The notes under the pieces are model-generated. The model ran no database searches. It was not told the origin of the DNA and worked only from the letters and a program-made list of their open reading frames with translations. From positions 1 through 64,000 of the forward strand of contig VXML01000009.1 in the NCBI GenBank assembly GCA_009841115.1: 64,000 nt of DNA, in the 5' to 3' direction. Made by a program: the position numbers and the translations under genes. Of this stretch, positions 36,710 through 44,804 are shown one piece after another. The stretch comes from Gemmatimonadota bacterium. Lineage in GTDB: Bacteria > Latescibacterota > UBA2968 > UBA8231. The stretch's first letter is position 1; the number at the start of each line of letters is the position of its first letter.

Positions 36710-37441
36710 GTGGCATTGGAAACGCGCGCATTGAGCAAGCGCTACGGGGGCCGGGCGGTCGTTGACGAGGTCAGCATCCGCGTCGAGCCGGGGGAGGTCG
36801 TCGGCCTGTTGGGTCCCAATGGCGCGGGCAAGACCACGACCTTTCACAGCATCGTCGGCTTTGCCGCGCCGGACGGGGGCCGCATCTTGCTCAACGATGC
36901 GGACATCACCGGGCTGCCGATGTATCGCCGCGCGCAGATGGGCATTGGCTACCTGCCGCAGGAGACCTCCATTTTTCGCAAGCTGAGTGTGGCCGACAAC
37001 ATTCGCGCCGTATTGGAGGCTCAAGGGCTCAACAAGGGGCGCATCGCCGCGCGCCAACGGCAACTGCTAACCGAGTTGGACTTGCTAGAACGCGCCAATC
37101 AGCGCGCCGACACGCTTTCGGGCGGCGAGACGCGCCGGGTCGAGATCGCGCGGGCCTTGGCTTGTGAGCCGCACTACATGCTCCTCGACGAGCCTTTTGC
37201 CGGCATTGATCCGCGCACAGTAGAAGACATCCAAAACATCATCGCCGAACTAAGGAACCGAGGTCTCGGCGTACTGATTACCGACCACAACGTGCGCGAG
37301 ACCTTGGAGATTGCCGCGCGTGCCTATATCCTAGTGGATGGTAAAATTTTAACTGCGGGTACAGCCGAGGAGCTAATTGCCAACGAGCAGGTGCGGCGAA
37401 TCTACCTCGGCGAGCGCTTTAGTTGGCGGGTCGATGGGTAG
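36710..37441 (+). CDS. lptB: LPS export ABC transporter ATP-binding protein
   Basis: A 243-residue ABC ATPase. GPNGAGKTTTF (Walker A), GIGYLPQETSIFRKLSV (the LptB-specific Q-loop region), LSGGETRRVEIARAL and LLDEPFAGIDP. The motif set is that of LptB, which powers LPS extraction with LptFG. GTG start at 36710. Next to the OstA-like gene and 101 bp before rpoN, the conserved lpt-rpoN order. Confidence 0.92.
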   Translation: MALETRALSKRYGGRAVVDEVSIRVEPGEVVGLLGPNGAGKTTTFHSIVGFAAPDGGRILLNDADITGLPMYRRAQMGIGYLPQETSIFRKLSVADNIRAVLEAQGLNKGRIAARQRQLLTELDLLERANQRADTLSGGETRRVEIARALACEPHYMLLDEPFAGIDPRTVEDIQNIIAELRNRGLGVLITDHNVRETLEIAARAYILVDGKILTAGTAEELIANEQVRRIYLGERFSWRVDG

Positions 37442-37542
37442 GCGCGGTTGCACCTTGACTTTTCGCGCTGCACGGGCTTGTTTTTACAGCTAACACCAAG
37501 ATAGGTAATTCTTGTTAAGTAATTAATTTACAATAACTTATA

Positions 37543-39018
37543 ATGCTTCGTCCCGAGCAAAATACCAGCTTGCGCCTCCAGCAAAGGATGGCCCCGCAGC
37601 TCATCCAATCGCTGCGGCTATTGCAGATGTCCACCTTGGATTTGGCGCTGGAAGTCAAGCAGCAACTCGAACTCAATCCCTTGCTCGAAGAGGTTGTTGA
37701 ACTGCGCGAAGAGGGGGAAGAGGAGGAGGAACTGCGCGAGCAGGAGGAGGGGCTCAAGGCCGAAGAGGATCTGCCTGAGGACATGGAGGAGGTCGATTGG
37801 GACGCGCTGTTGGAAGACCAGTTCGACGCGGGCGCGTACAATAGCGAACGCACAGAATACGATCCCAATTGGGAGGCTGACCGCGAGCCACAGGAAAACC
37901 GCATCACCGCCATGCCGCCTCTCTTAGAGCACCTGTACCGTCAGCTAGGTGAGATTGGCGGTTTGGGACCGGAAGAGCGCGCTATCGCCGAGTACATCAT
38001 CGGCAATATCGACGAGCGCGGTTACGTTGGCTGTTTGCTTGCCGCCATCGCCGATGATCTACAAGTGGAAGTGGCTGCGGTCGAAAAGGTGCTGCGCGTC
38101 ATTCAGACTTTTGATCCGCCTGGAGTCGGCGCGCGCGACTTGCGCGAGTGTCTGATGATCCAGTTGAGCCAGCGCGACGATCCGCTCAGTGCGCTGGCCT
38201 TGCAGGTGGTGCGCGACCATTTAGAGGATCTGACGCGGCGGCGTCTGCGGCACATCACCCGCGCCTTGGCCATCTCCAACGAAAAGCTCAAAGAGGCTTT
38301 GCAGGTCATCGAGCGCCTACAGCCGCATCCGGGTCTGTTGGCCAGCAGCGACTACAACAATCTCTTGACGCTGGATAGCGAAATCGCGTACATCACGCCG
38401 GACTTGGTCGTCGAAAAAATTGGCGAGGAGTGGCAGGTGTGGCTGGCCGATGGGTCCATGCCGTCCTTAAAGATCAATTCTGAATACCAGCATCTGCTCA
38501 ACAATTCCCATGGCGACGGTGCAGCCGCGGTCAAGGACTACGTGGCCAAGAATCTCAACGACGCCCGCTGGCTCATCAACGCCATCCACCAGCGCCGCAC
38601 GACCATACTCAAGGTGGGTAATTACCTGTTGCAGGCGCAGTTGCCCTTTTTCGAGCAAGGGCCATCGCGGTTGCGGCCCTTGGTTTTGCAGGACGTGGCT
38701 GACGCCGTGGGAATGCACGTATCGACGATTAGCCGCGTCAGCAACGGCAAGTACATGCAGACGCCGCACGGGGTCTTTGAACTGAAGTACTTCTTCGACA
38801 ACAAGCTCAGCACGGACGAGGGCGAAGACGTATCCGTGCGCTCGGTGAAGGAGAAAATTTCGCAGCTCGTCGCCGATGAGGACAAGGCCCGGCCGCTTTC
38901 GGACCAACAGATTGTCGAGGAGTTGGGCAAGGGCGGGCTGAAAATTGCGCGACGGACCATAGCCAAATACCGCGATCAGCTAAAAATTCCTGCACAGCGC
39001 TACCGGAGAGAGCTGTAG
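37543..39018 (+). CDS. rpoN: RNA polymerase sigma-54 factor
   Basis: A 491-residue sigma-54. Region I is the Gln/Leu-rich LRLQQRMAPQLIQSLRLLQMS; an acidic region II follows (about residues 48-90); the core-binding domain and the HTH (VADAVGMHVSTISRVSNGKY) precede the RpoN box ARRTIAKYR, which reads the -24 element. It requires enhancer-binding ATPases. A candidate target promoter is in this window upstream of urtA. The leader at 37442-37542 is AT-rich towards the start. Confidence 0.96.
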   Translation: MLRPEQNTSLRLQQRMAPQLIQSLRLLQMSTLDLALEVKQQLELNPLLEEVVELREEGEEEEELREQEEGLKAEEDLPEDMEEVDWDALLEDQFDAGAYNSERTEYDPNWEADREPQENRITAMPPLLEHLYRQLGEIGGLGPEERAIAEYIIGNIDERGYVGCLLAAIADDLQVEVAAVEKVLRVIQTFDPPGVGARDLRECLMIQLSQRDDPLSALALQVVRDHLEDLTRRRLRHITRALAISNEKLKEALQVIERLQPHPGLLASSDYNNLLTLDSEIAYITPDLVVEKIGEEWQVWLADGSMPSLKINSEYQHLLNNSHGDGAAAVKDYVAKNLNDARWLINAIHQRRTTILKVGNYLLQAQLPFFEQGPSRLRPLVLQDVADAVGMHVSTISRVSNGKYMQTPHGVFELKYFFDNKLSTDEGEDVSVRSVKEKISQLVADEDKARPLSDQQIVEELGKGGLKIARRTIAKYRDQLKIPAQRYRREL

Positions 39019-39028
39019 GCGCGTCCTT

Positions 39029-39784
39029 CTACGCACTTCCTTCCTTCCGCCCGACGATCAATAAATACGCGGGCATTTTCTCCAGCCACGGTTCGTCCCC
39101 GATTTGCTCTCCGTATTCGAGGACTTCGACGATGCGGCAGCCGCCATCGATGGCGGCCTGCACGTGATCGGCAACTGTCCAGTGGTATTCAAACGTCGGT
39201 AGCCCTGCTCCAGAGCTGCGATGGGGGCCGCGATCGAGATAGCGATAGCGAGGTTCGTAGCTGTCGGCATCCTCCCACATCCGCCGGATGGGGTGATACT
39301 CGTTCGCGACGAAGAGGCCGCCCGGTGCGAGGATGCGCCCGGCTTCCGCATAGTACTGTTGGATGTCTGCAACCCACACGGACACGTGGCCGCCGGTGTA
39401 CACTAAGCCAAAGGAATCGTCGGCGAGGACGGACAGGTCTGTTACATCCGCTTGCACAAAGTGCAAGGAGAGATTGAGGGTGCGCGCTCGGTCTGCGGCC
39501 ACGGCTAGGCGACGTTCGGAAATATCGACAGAGGTAACGCGCCCGCCGAGGCCGGTCAATGCAAAGGCTACCTCGTTGTCGCCGCTCCCCAACACGCACA
39601 CCTCGACGCCTTGTATATCCGCGACGTAGCGCATCTCGGCCTCTCTCAGCACTAGACGCGGCTCTTGGTGTGCCCGCATCCACAGGCCGCGCTGATCCTC
39701 CCGTTCCTTCCACCACTCAGTGGAAGCGTCCCAAAAGGCCCGATTCGCTTGGTGCGGATCGTCGATAGGGTACTCTTCATTCAT
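39029..39784 (-). CDS. Class I SAM-dependent methyltransferase
   Basis: A 251-residue methyltransferase. VCVLGSGDNEVAFAL is motif I (SAM loop), VTSVDIS motif II, VQADVTDL motif III and AGRILAPGGLFVANEYHP the post-motif strand. The N-terminal FWDASTEWWKERED resembles small-molecule methylases, but the substrate is unknown. ATG at 39784 is preferred over a TTG/ATG 18 codons upstream without a ribosome site. It converges on rpoN with a 10-bp gap. Confidence 0.75.
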   Translation of the reverse strand: MNEEYPIDDPHQANRAFWDASTEWWKEREDQRGLWMRAHQEPRLVLREAEMRYVADIQGVEVCVLGSGDNEVAFALTGLGGRVTSVDISERRLAVAADRARTLNLSLHFVQADVTDLSVLADDSFGLVYTGGHVSVWVADIQQYYAEAGRILAPGGLFVANEYHPIRRMWEDADSYEPRYRYLDRGPHRSSGAGLPTFEYHWTVADHVQAAIDGGCRIVEVLEYGEQIGDEPWLEKMPAYLLIVGRKEGSA

Positions 39785-39876
39785 AGCACATAGACATAAA
39801 AATTCGATTGTTAGAGAGATCGAATTGGGCGTCCACAAGGGACGTTCCTAAAACCAAAGTCGGATGAAATTGGCTA

Positions 39877-41121
39877 CTAACGGAGGCGTCCGTGCTCGTC
39901 AAACGCCATCTCGGCCAGTGCGCCGGTTTGCTCTAGGTCGGGATGGTCGCCGAACTCTCGCAGTAGGCTGGCGGATAGGTGGATGTGGCCGATGTCGAGG
40001 GTGTTTTTGATGCGGACGATGCGCGCCTGTTCGGGGCGGGCGAGGTTTTGTACCGAGAGCGCGGCTTCAATGGCTTCGCGGTCGGTTGCCATGACGACGG
40101 GGATGTAAGCGCGATTGAGGAAGGTGGTGGTGAAGACGTTGGCGTACGTGGCCTCGAAGTCGATGCGCTCGTACAGGCGACGGGTGATGATGTCGGCGAG
40201 GCCGACGCCGTTGGCGTTGCCGTGGGTTTCGTCGGTCAAGTCGAGCACCACGATGCGGGCCGCTCCTGGGGACTCTGGCTCTTTGACGCCGGGCAGGAGC
40301 ATGCGGCCGACGACGTTGGTGTCCATGCCCGTGCCCGAGATGTTCTTGCCGATTTGCTCGATGATCAGCAGGTCGATGCCTTGGACGAAGAGGCGGGGCA
40401 TGGCGCGCCGCGCTTCCTCCAAAAGCTGCGGCTCGCGGCTTTGGAACTGACCGGGTTGCAGGGTCTCGACGCGGAGGGTCTCTTCATAGGCGTTTTCGAC
40501 GAGGGCCACACCCATGAGGATCGGCGCTTTGTCGAGGATGCAGCGGCCCCAAGCCGGAATCAGGCGGGCGAGGCTCTCGGCACCCCCGGCGTGGGCGATG
40601 GTCGCGCCTTTGTGGCTGCCTAGGCCAATGGTCATCATCTTCATCAGGCCGCTTTCAAAGGTCCCGCGAAAGGAGGTGTGCGGCTTGACGCGGTTGATGA
40701 GTACCACACCGTCAGCTTCGGTGGCGATCCGGTTGAGCAGCACGGGAGTGCCGTCGTCGAGTTGGGCGACTTCGACGACGTCCATGGTTGCCTCGACCGG
40801 ACAGCCCATGCTCTCGGCGTCGAGACCATAGCTGGCTAGCACTTGCTTTTGGCCTTCGGCCGTGGCACCGCCGTGGCTGCCCATAGCTGGCAGCAGGAAG
40901 GGCTTGCCGCCAGCCTCTTTGACGCAGTCGATGACGGTGCGGGTGATGAGCGGGATATTGGCGATGCCTCGGCTGCCGCCCGTAACGGCGATTCGCGCGC
41001 CGGGGGCGATGGCGTCGGCTAGCCCGGCGTGCGCTAGCTGGCGGCGGACTTCGCCGGCTACGTCGGCGAGCGAGTCGCTGGCAAAGTGCTGCTTGACGGG
41101 GGCCATTTGCGGTAGTTGCAC
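39877..41121 (-). CDS. LarA-like nickel-dependent racemase family (DUF2088)
   Basis: A 414-residue protein of the lactate racemase LarA superfamily. GSHGGAT (His83) matches the LarA GTHRPLT loop, KPHTSFRG (His148), Lys161 in SGLMKMM and His170/His177 fit the His/Lys ligands of the nickel-pincer cofactor. The alignment is from memory. LarA racemises 2-hydroxy acids; related members epimerise others. No larB, larC or larE cofactor genes are nearby. It is the last gene of a tight minus-strand cluster with a TPP decarboxylase, so its substrate is probably a related 2-hydroxy acid. Confidence 0.65.
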   Translation of the reverse strand: MQLPQMAPVKQHFASDSLADVAGEVRRQLAHAGLADAIAPGARIAVTGGSRGIANIPLITRTVIDCVKEAGGKPFLLPAMGSHGGATAEGQKQVLASYGLDAESMGCPVEATMDVVEVAQLDDGTPVLLNRIATEADGVVLINRVKPHTSFRGTFESGLMKMMTIGLGSHKGATIAHAGGAESLARLIPAWGRCILDKAPILMGVALVENAYEETLRVETLQPGQFQSREPQLLEEARRAMPRLFVQGIDLLIIEQIGKNISGTGMDTNVVGRMLLPGVKEPESPGAARIVVLDLTDETHGNANGVGLADIITRRLYERIDFEATYANVFTTTFLNRAYIPVVMATDREAIEAALSVQNLARPEQARIVRIKNTLDIGHIHLSASLLREFGDHPDLEQTGALAEMAFDEHGRLR

Positions 41122-41132
41122 GGCAGGTACCT

Positions 41133-41702
41133 CTATCCTTCGCCGACTAGGGCAGTGCGCAGGCGCTGAGCACGCTCGCCGATCGGCAGGGCCGGTTTGG
41201 GCACCGGCTCGGTGGCCGGGGCGATTTTCCAGATAAAGACGACCGGGCCTTCTTCCGCAAAATGCTGGTCGAGCTTGGCGTCAAAGTCCTCGTCGGTGTC
41301 GATGGTATAGACGCGCTGGAGGCCAGCCCCACGGCAGATTTGCTCGTAGTCGATAAAGGCGGCACCGGGCACCGGTTGACTGCCGGTGACTTCGTACGTG
41401 CCGTTTTCAGTGATGACGAGGGTTAGATTGGGGGCCGGGCGCTGGGCCAAGGTGACTAGGACGCCCAGCGACATCAGGGTGCTGCCGTCGCCGTTGATGC
41501 ACAAGACCCGGCGCTCGGGTTGGGCGATGGCCAAGCCCAGCGCAAAGTCGGCGGCGTGGCCCATGGCGCTTTCGACGTGGGCAAAGTCTAGCGGGCCGTC
41601 GAAGTGCTCGGCCCAAGGCATGGCCACGCTCATGGTGGTGACCACGACTTCGTCCGTGCGCTTGGCGGCTAGTTTTGCGAGGCAGGTGTATTTGTCGAGC
41701 AT
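41133..41702 (-). CDS. TPP-dependent decarboxylase beta subunit (ComE/sulfopyruvate- or phosphonopyruvate-type)
   Basis: A 189-residue subunit holding the TPP pyrophosphate site: INGDGSTLMSLG followed about 25 residues later by ITENGTYEV, the GDG-N motif. It corresponds to the C-terminal half of pyruvate-decarboxylase-like enzymes, split here as in ComD/ComE. Those enzymes decarboxylate sulfopyruvate or phosphonopyruvate to the aldehyde. The ATG at 41702 begins one base after the alpha subunit stop region, so stoichiometric expression is expected. Substrate is inferred only to this family level. Confidence 0.75.
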   Translation of the reverse strand: MLDKYTCLAKLAAKRTDEVVVTTMSVAMPWAEHFDGPLDFAHVESAMGHAADFALGLAIAQPERRVLCINGDGSTLMSLGVLVTLAQRPAPNLTLVITENGTYEVTGSQPVPGAAFIDYEQICRGAGLQRVYTIDTDEDFDAKLDQHFAEEGPVVFIWKIAPATEPVPKPALPIGERAQRLRTALVGEG

Positions 41703-41703
41703 C

Positions 41704-42198
41704 TTATACAGTCTCCGCGACCAGCAGCACAGCGGTTGGCAGCGAGGTCTCTTGGGCCTTGGCGAACGCGGCGTCGATCTGGCCGCTGTCGTCGTCTGTG
41801 TGCATGGCGGTGTAGGGGATGTTCCAAGCCTTGAGAGTCGGCTCGAAGAAGGTGGCGGCTGTATCGACCCGAGGGGCACCTGGGGCCATGGTTGCGTAGC
41901 CGCGGTAGCCGACGAGCATGACGAGGGGAATGCCCATGTTGTAGGCCGTGCCGCGCAAGGCGTCGCCGGCCTCCAAAAAGCCTGTGTTCTGGATCAGCAC
42001 CAGCGGATGGGCACCGCCCAAATACAGGCCGGAAGCCAAGCCGTACGCCTCGCCTTCGCGGCTGGTGAGGATCACTTCGATGGTGTCGTGTTCCCACAGG
42101 CGCTCGTACAGGACGCACGAGCCGTTGTCTGGGACCCCTAATACGTGCGTAATGCCGTGCCGTTCGAGGGCGGCGATGATCTTGGCGGCGCTAATCAC
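41704..42198 (-). CDS. TPP-dependent decarboxylase alpha subunit (ComD-like)
   Basis: A 164-residue N-terminal half of a TPP enzyme. IIAALERHGITHVLGVPDNGSC resembles the ComD/phosphonopyruvate decarboxylase start, TSREGEAYGLASGLYLGG carries the Glu that activates TPP, and VMLVGYRG matches the split-enzyme family. The GTG at 42198 lies 5 bp below the stop of the RidA-like gene. The two subunits together make one active site. Confidence 0.75.
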   Translation of the reverse strand: MISAAKIIAALERHGITHVLGVPDNGSCVLYERLWEHDTIEVILTSREGEAYGLASGLYLGGAHPLVLIQNTGFLEAGDALRGTAYNMGIPLVMLVGYRGYATMAPGAPRVDTAATFFEPTLKAWNIPYTAMHTDDDSGQIDAAFAKAQETSLPTAVLLVAETV

Positions 42199-42202
42199 GG
42201 GA

Positions 42203-43399
42203 CTACTCGGCGAAGATCGCACGGGTGGCGATGCCGCTCTGATGACCTTCCTGCTGGATGCCGCCGATAAACTGGGCGGTGCGGCCAGCCGGGGCAGTGC
42301 CGGCGTAGTACGCGCTGAAGGACTCGTTGAAGGCGACCAATCCAGCGCGATTTTGCGCGGAGTCGGCCCCGGCGACGATGTACGCGTTGTTGAAGACGCC
42401 ATCCTCTTTGAGGCCCGCGCCTCCAGCTTCCTTGATCCGGGCGTCGAGCGTGCCGAGCTGTTGGCCGGCGTCGCTGCCGCCGACGGCTGAGACGTGGACT
42501 TCGCGCACGCCGTGGTGGCGCAAGCCTGCCCAGGTCGAGAAGCCGTCTTCGACCTGCCCCGAGCGCACGACTTCAACCTCGCCGGAGACCACGCGCGGCT
42601 GCGGCTCGACGATGCCGTCGAGGTTGGGGATTCGCGACACTGGGTAAATCAGGCCGGCGGGGCGGTCGTCGCCGTAGTACTCCGCAAAGACTTGGCGAGT
42701 AGTTTCGATGCGCTCCCAAGTTTTGTCTGGCGCGTCGTCCACGGCCACGAGGATCTCCATAAACACGGTCTGCTTTTTGAAGTCAACGCCTTGCTCGGCA
42801 AAAGGCTTGGCGTATTGCTCTTCGAGGACGAAGCGCATTTCTTCGGCCAAGTCGTCGCCGAGCGTGGTGATCATTTCGCCGTCGCGCTGGTGCATGACCG
42901 AGGCACCCGAGGGCTGGTGATCGACCCAAGTGCCGTAGTCGATTGTGCCACCGCTGATGGAGACGGTCTCACCGACACAGGCTTTGATTTGGACTTCGAA
43001 GAGAGCCGCTGGGTCCGGGAAGCCTTCCGGGTGGGTGAAGCGGGCCATGCGGTTGGAGCGCAAGGGGCCGCCGGTGACGGCTGCGATCATGGCTCCGTAG
43101 CAGGCGTTGAAATCATTTTTGCGCTGGTCGCACTCGTCGCGGTCAGCAGAAGGGGTGGTCCACAGGACGTCGGTTTTGTACACGTCCGACCAATGGACGC
43201 CGCAAATTTCGAGGCCCTTGTTGAGGTTTTCGATGGTGCCGAACCACTCCGAGCCAACGTCGTTGGCGTATTGGGTGCCGACGTTGCCCGAAGGCTCGAC
43301 TAGGCGCACGACGTGGCCGTTGTCGTCGGTGATGATTACTTCGGTGGGGTTGGAAAAAATGGCGATGGGGTTGTGGCGGACGATATTGACTTGGGCCAT
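42203..43399 (-). CDS. RidA/YjgF-like tandem-domain protein
   Basis: A 398-residue protein with features of two YjgF/RidA-like modules. The C-terminal module has VFNNAYIVAG, FNESFSAYYAG and PAGRTAQFIGG, the strand/helix order of RidA; an earlier module has RQVFAEYYGDDRPAGLIYPVS. RidA enzymes hydrolyse reactive enamines/imines made by PLP enzymes, and relatives act as deaminases or chorismatases. The active-site Arg of RidA appears as GRTAQF. It leads the decarboxylase cluster, suggesting imine or 2-oxo acid handling before decarboxylation. Domain call is tentative. Confidence 0.5.
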   Translation of the reverse strand: MAQVNIVRHNPIAIFSNPTEVIITDDNGHVVRLVEPSGNVGTQYANDVGSEWFGTIENLNKGLEICGVHWSDVYKTDVLWTTPSADRDECDQRKNDFNACYGAMIAAVTGGPLRSNRMARFTHPEGFPDPAALFEVQIKACVGETVSISGGTIDYGTWVDHQPSGASVMHQRDGEMITTLGDDLAEEMRFVLEEQYAKPFAEQGVDFKKQTVFMEILVAVDDAPDKTWERIETTRQVFAEYYGDDRPAGLIYPVSRIPNLDGIVEPQPRVVSGEVEVVRSGQVEDGFSTWAGLRHHGVREVHVSAVGGSDAGQQLGTLDARIKEAGGAGLKEDGVFNNAYIVAGADSAQNRAGLVAFNESFSAYYAGTAPAGRTAQFIGGIQQEGHQSGIATRAIFAE

Positions 43400-43488
43400 G
43401 AGCTCCTCGTTGATTTTGTGAAAGGTTGCCGCGAATTATATTGCAAAAAGTACGCGCTCTGCCGACGATAGACAATAGGGAGGGGTGG

Positions 43489-44169
43489 ATGTCCACCTGT
43501 GCCGTACTTTTTGCCAAGAAACCAGCCCCCGGAGCGGTCAAAACCCGGCTCCAAAGCCATCTGAGTGCCCAGGACGCTGCACGTCTGTACGAGGCCCTGC
43601 TGCTGGACTGCGCCACTGTACTGCATGCGACACAGGCCGCTGCCAAGGTCGTGGCCTTTACTCCGGCCCATGCCGAAGATGCCCTGCGTACCCTACTGAC
43701 TCCGATTGGTGCCTTCGAGTACGTGCCGCAGCCCGAAGGTGATTTAGGGCAGCGGATGGAGGGCTTGATGCAGTGGGCCTTTGCGCGGGGGACCGAGCGA
43801 GTGGTCCTCGTCGGCTCGGATAGCCCTTCTCTGCCAGCCGCGTACATCGACGAGGGGCTGGCGCTTTTGCGCGAGAAGGACGTGGTCTTAGGCCCGAGCA
43901 CGGACGGCGGCTATTACTTGGTGGGTCGGCGCAAAGGGGAAAGCCGGATATTCCAAGACGTGGCTTGGAGTACTGGGATGGTACTGGAGCAAACCTTAGC
44001 GCGTTTGGGGACGCAGACGCTAGGCTTATTGCCGCCTTGGTACGATGTGGATACGCCGGCTGAGGCTGGGTTCCTAAAGGTGCATCTCGAAGCTCTAGCT
44101 CGGTCGGGCAGTACTCAAGGACAGCACAGCTTGGCCGTGCTGCGCGACCTCGCGCTGCCGCGACCCTAG
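43489..44169 (+). CDS. DUF2064/TIGR04282 family glycosyltransferase-like protein
   Basis: A 226-residue GT-A-fold protein. LFAKKPAPGAVKTRL (near residue 8) is the nucleotide-sugar loop of the family, followed by LVGSDSPSLP and the diagnostic GPSTDGGYYLVG. Members are related to CobY/MobA-type nucleotidyltransferases and their role is unknown. GGAGG lies 6 bp before ATG at 43489. Its stop overlaps the end of the convergent NYN gene by 4 bp. Confidence 0.78.
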   Translation: MSTCAVLFAKKPAPGAVKTRLQSHLSAQDAARLYEALLLDCATVLHATQAAAKVVAFTPAHAEDALRTLLTPIGAFEYVPQPEGDLGQRMEGLMQWAFARGTERVVLVGSDSPSLPAAYIDEGLALLREKDVVLGPSTDGGYYLVGRRKGESRIFQDVAWSTGMVLEQTLARLGTQTLGLLPPWYDVDTPAEAGFLKVHLEALARSGSTQGQHSLAVLRDLALPRP

Positions 44170-44804
44170 CGGTCGGCTTTCTTGCGGAACAAGGCTTCCC
44201 AGTGATCGAGTTCGCTGGGGTTGAGTGGTGGGTGAGATTCGGTGCCGTCGTGGGCGGACGCAGTCGGTGCCTCGTCGGCTTCCTTGCGGAATAAGACTTC
44301 CCACTGATCGAGTTCGTTCGGGTCGAGGGACGGATCGGCTTCGGTACCGTCGTGGTCGGGCGCAGGCGCGGGTGCGCCCGGCGCTTGGACAGGTTCTGTG
44401 AGTTCGTCGATAAAATCCTCAGAACAGGTCGAGCGGATCTTATGGCGTGCGGCGCTGCGCTGGACGGCGCGGTCGGAGCTGATGACCCGCAGCCACTTGG
44501 CCCCGTGCTTTTGCGCGACCGCCTGCGCGATCAGATCGTCGGCCTGCTGAGGGTAGCGCGAGAATTCTATGGTGACGTGTGGGCCACTTGCATTCGCTGC
44601 GCTCGGCGATTCGCCGGTGCCGTCGTAGTACAGCGTGATGTGCTTGTCAACGCGGCGGCCATAGGCGGCGAGTGCCTGCTGTAAGCGGTTGCGCGCTCGC
44701 TCTAGCGAGTCGCCGCGACCTTGGAAAAGCTGGCTCGCTTTGATGAGGTTGTAGCCGTCTATGAGCAAGTGCTCTTTCTCGGTGGCCAACGCTGCCGTCC
44801 TCAC
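44166..44804 (-). CDS. NYN-domain (YacP-like) putative RNase with duplicated tail motif
   Basis: A 212-residue protein. LLIDGYNLIKAS and the later ADDLIAQAV with WLRVISSDRAVQ give the acidic residues of the PIN-like NYN fold, as in YacP/Rae1 ribosome-dependent mRNases. The C-terminal 65 residues contain a repeated block (DGTExxPxLxPxELDxWExLFRKxAD, two copies), also repeated at DNA level. GTG at 44804 overlaps the GHMP kinase stop as GTGA, implying coupling. Confidence 0.72.
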   Translation of the reverse strand: MRTAALATEKEHLLIDGYNLIKASQLFQGRGDSLERARNRLQQALAAYGRRVDKHITLYYDGTGESPSAANASGPHVTIEFSRYPQQADDLIAQAVAQKHGAKWLRVISSDRAVQRSAARHKIRSTCSEDFIDELTEPVQAPGAPAPAPDHDGTEADPSLDPNELDQWEVLFRKEADEAPTASAHDGTESHPPLNPSELDHWEALFRKKADR

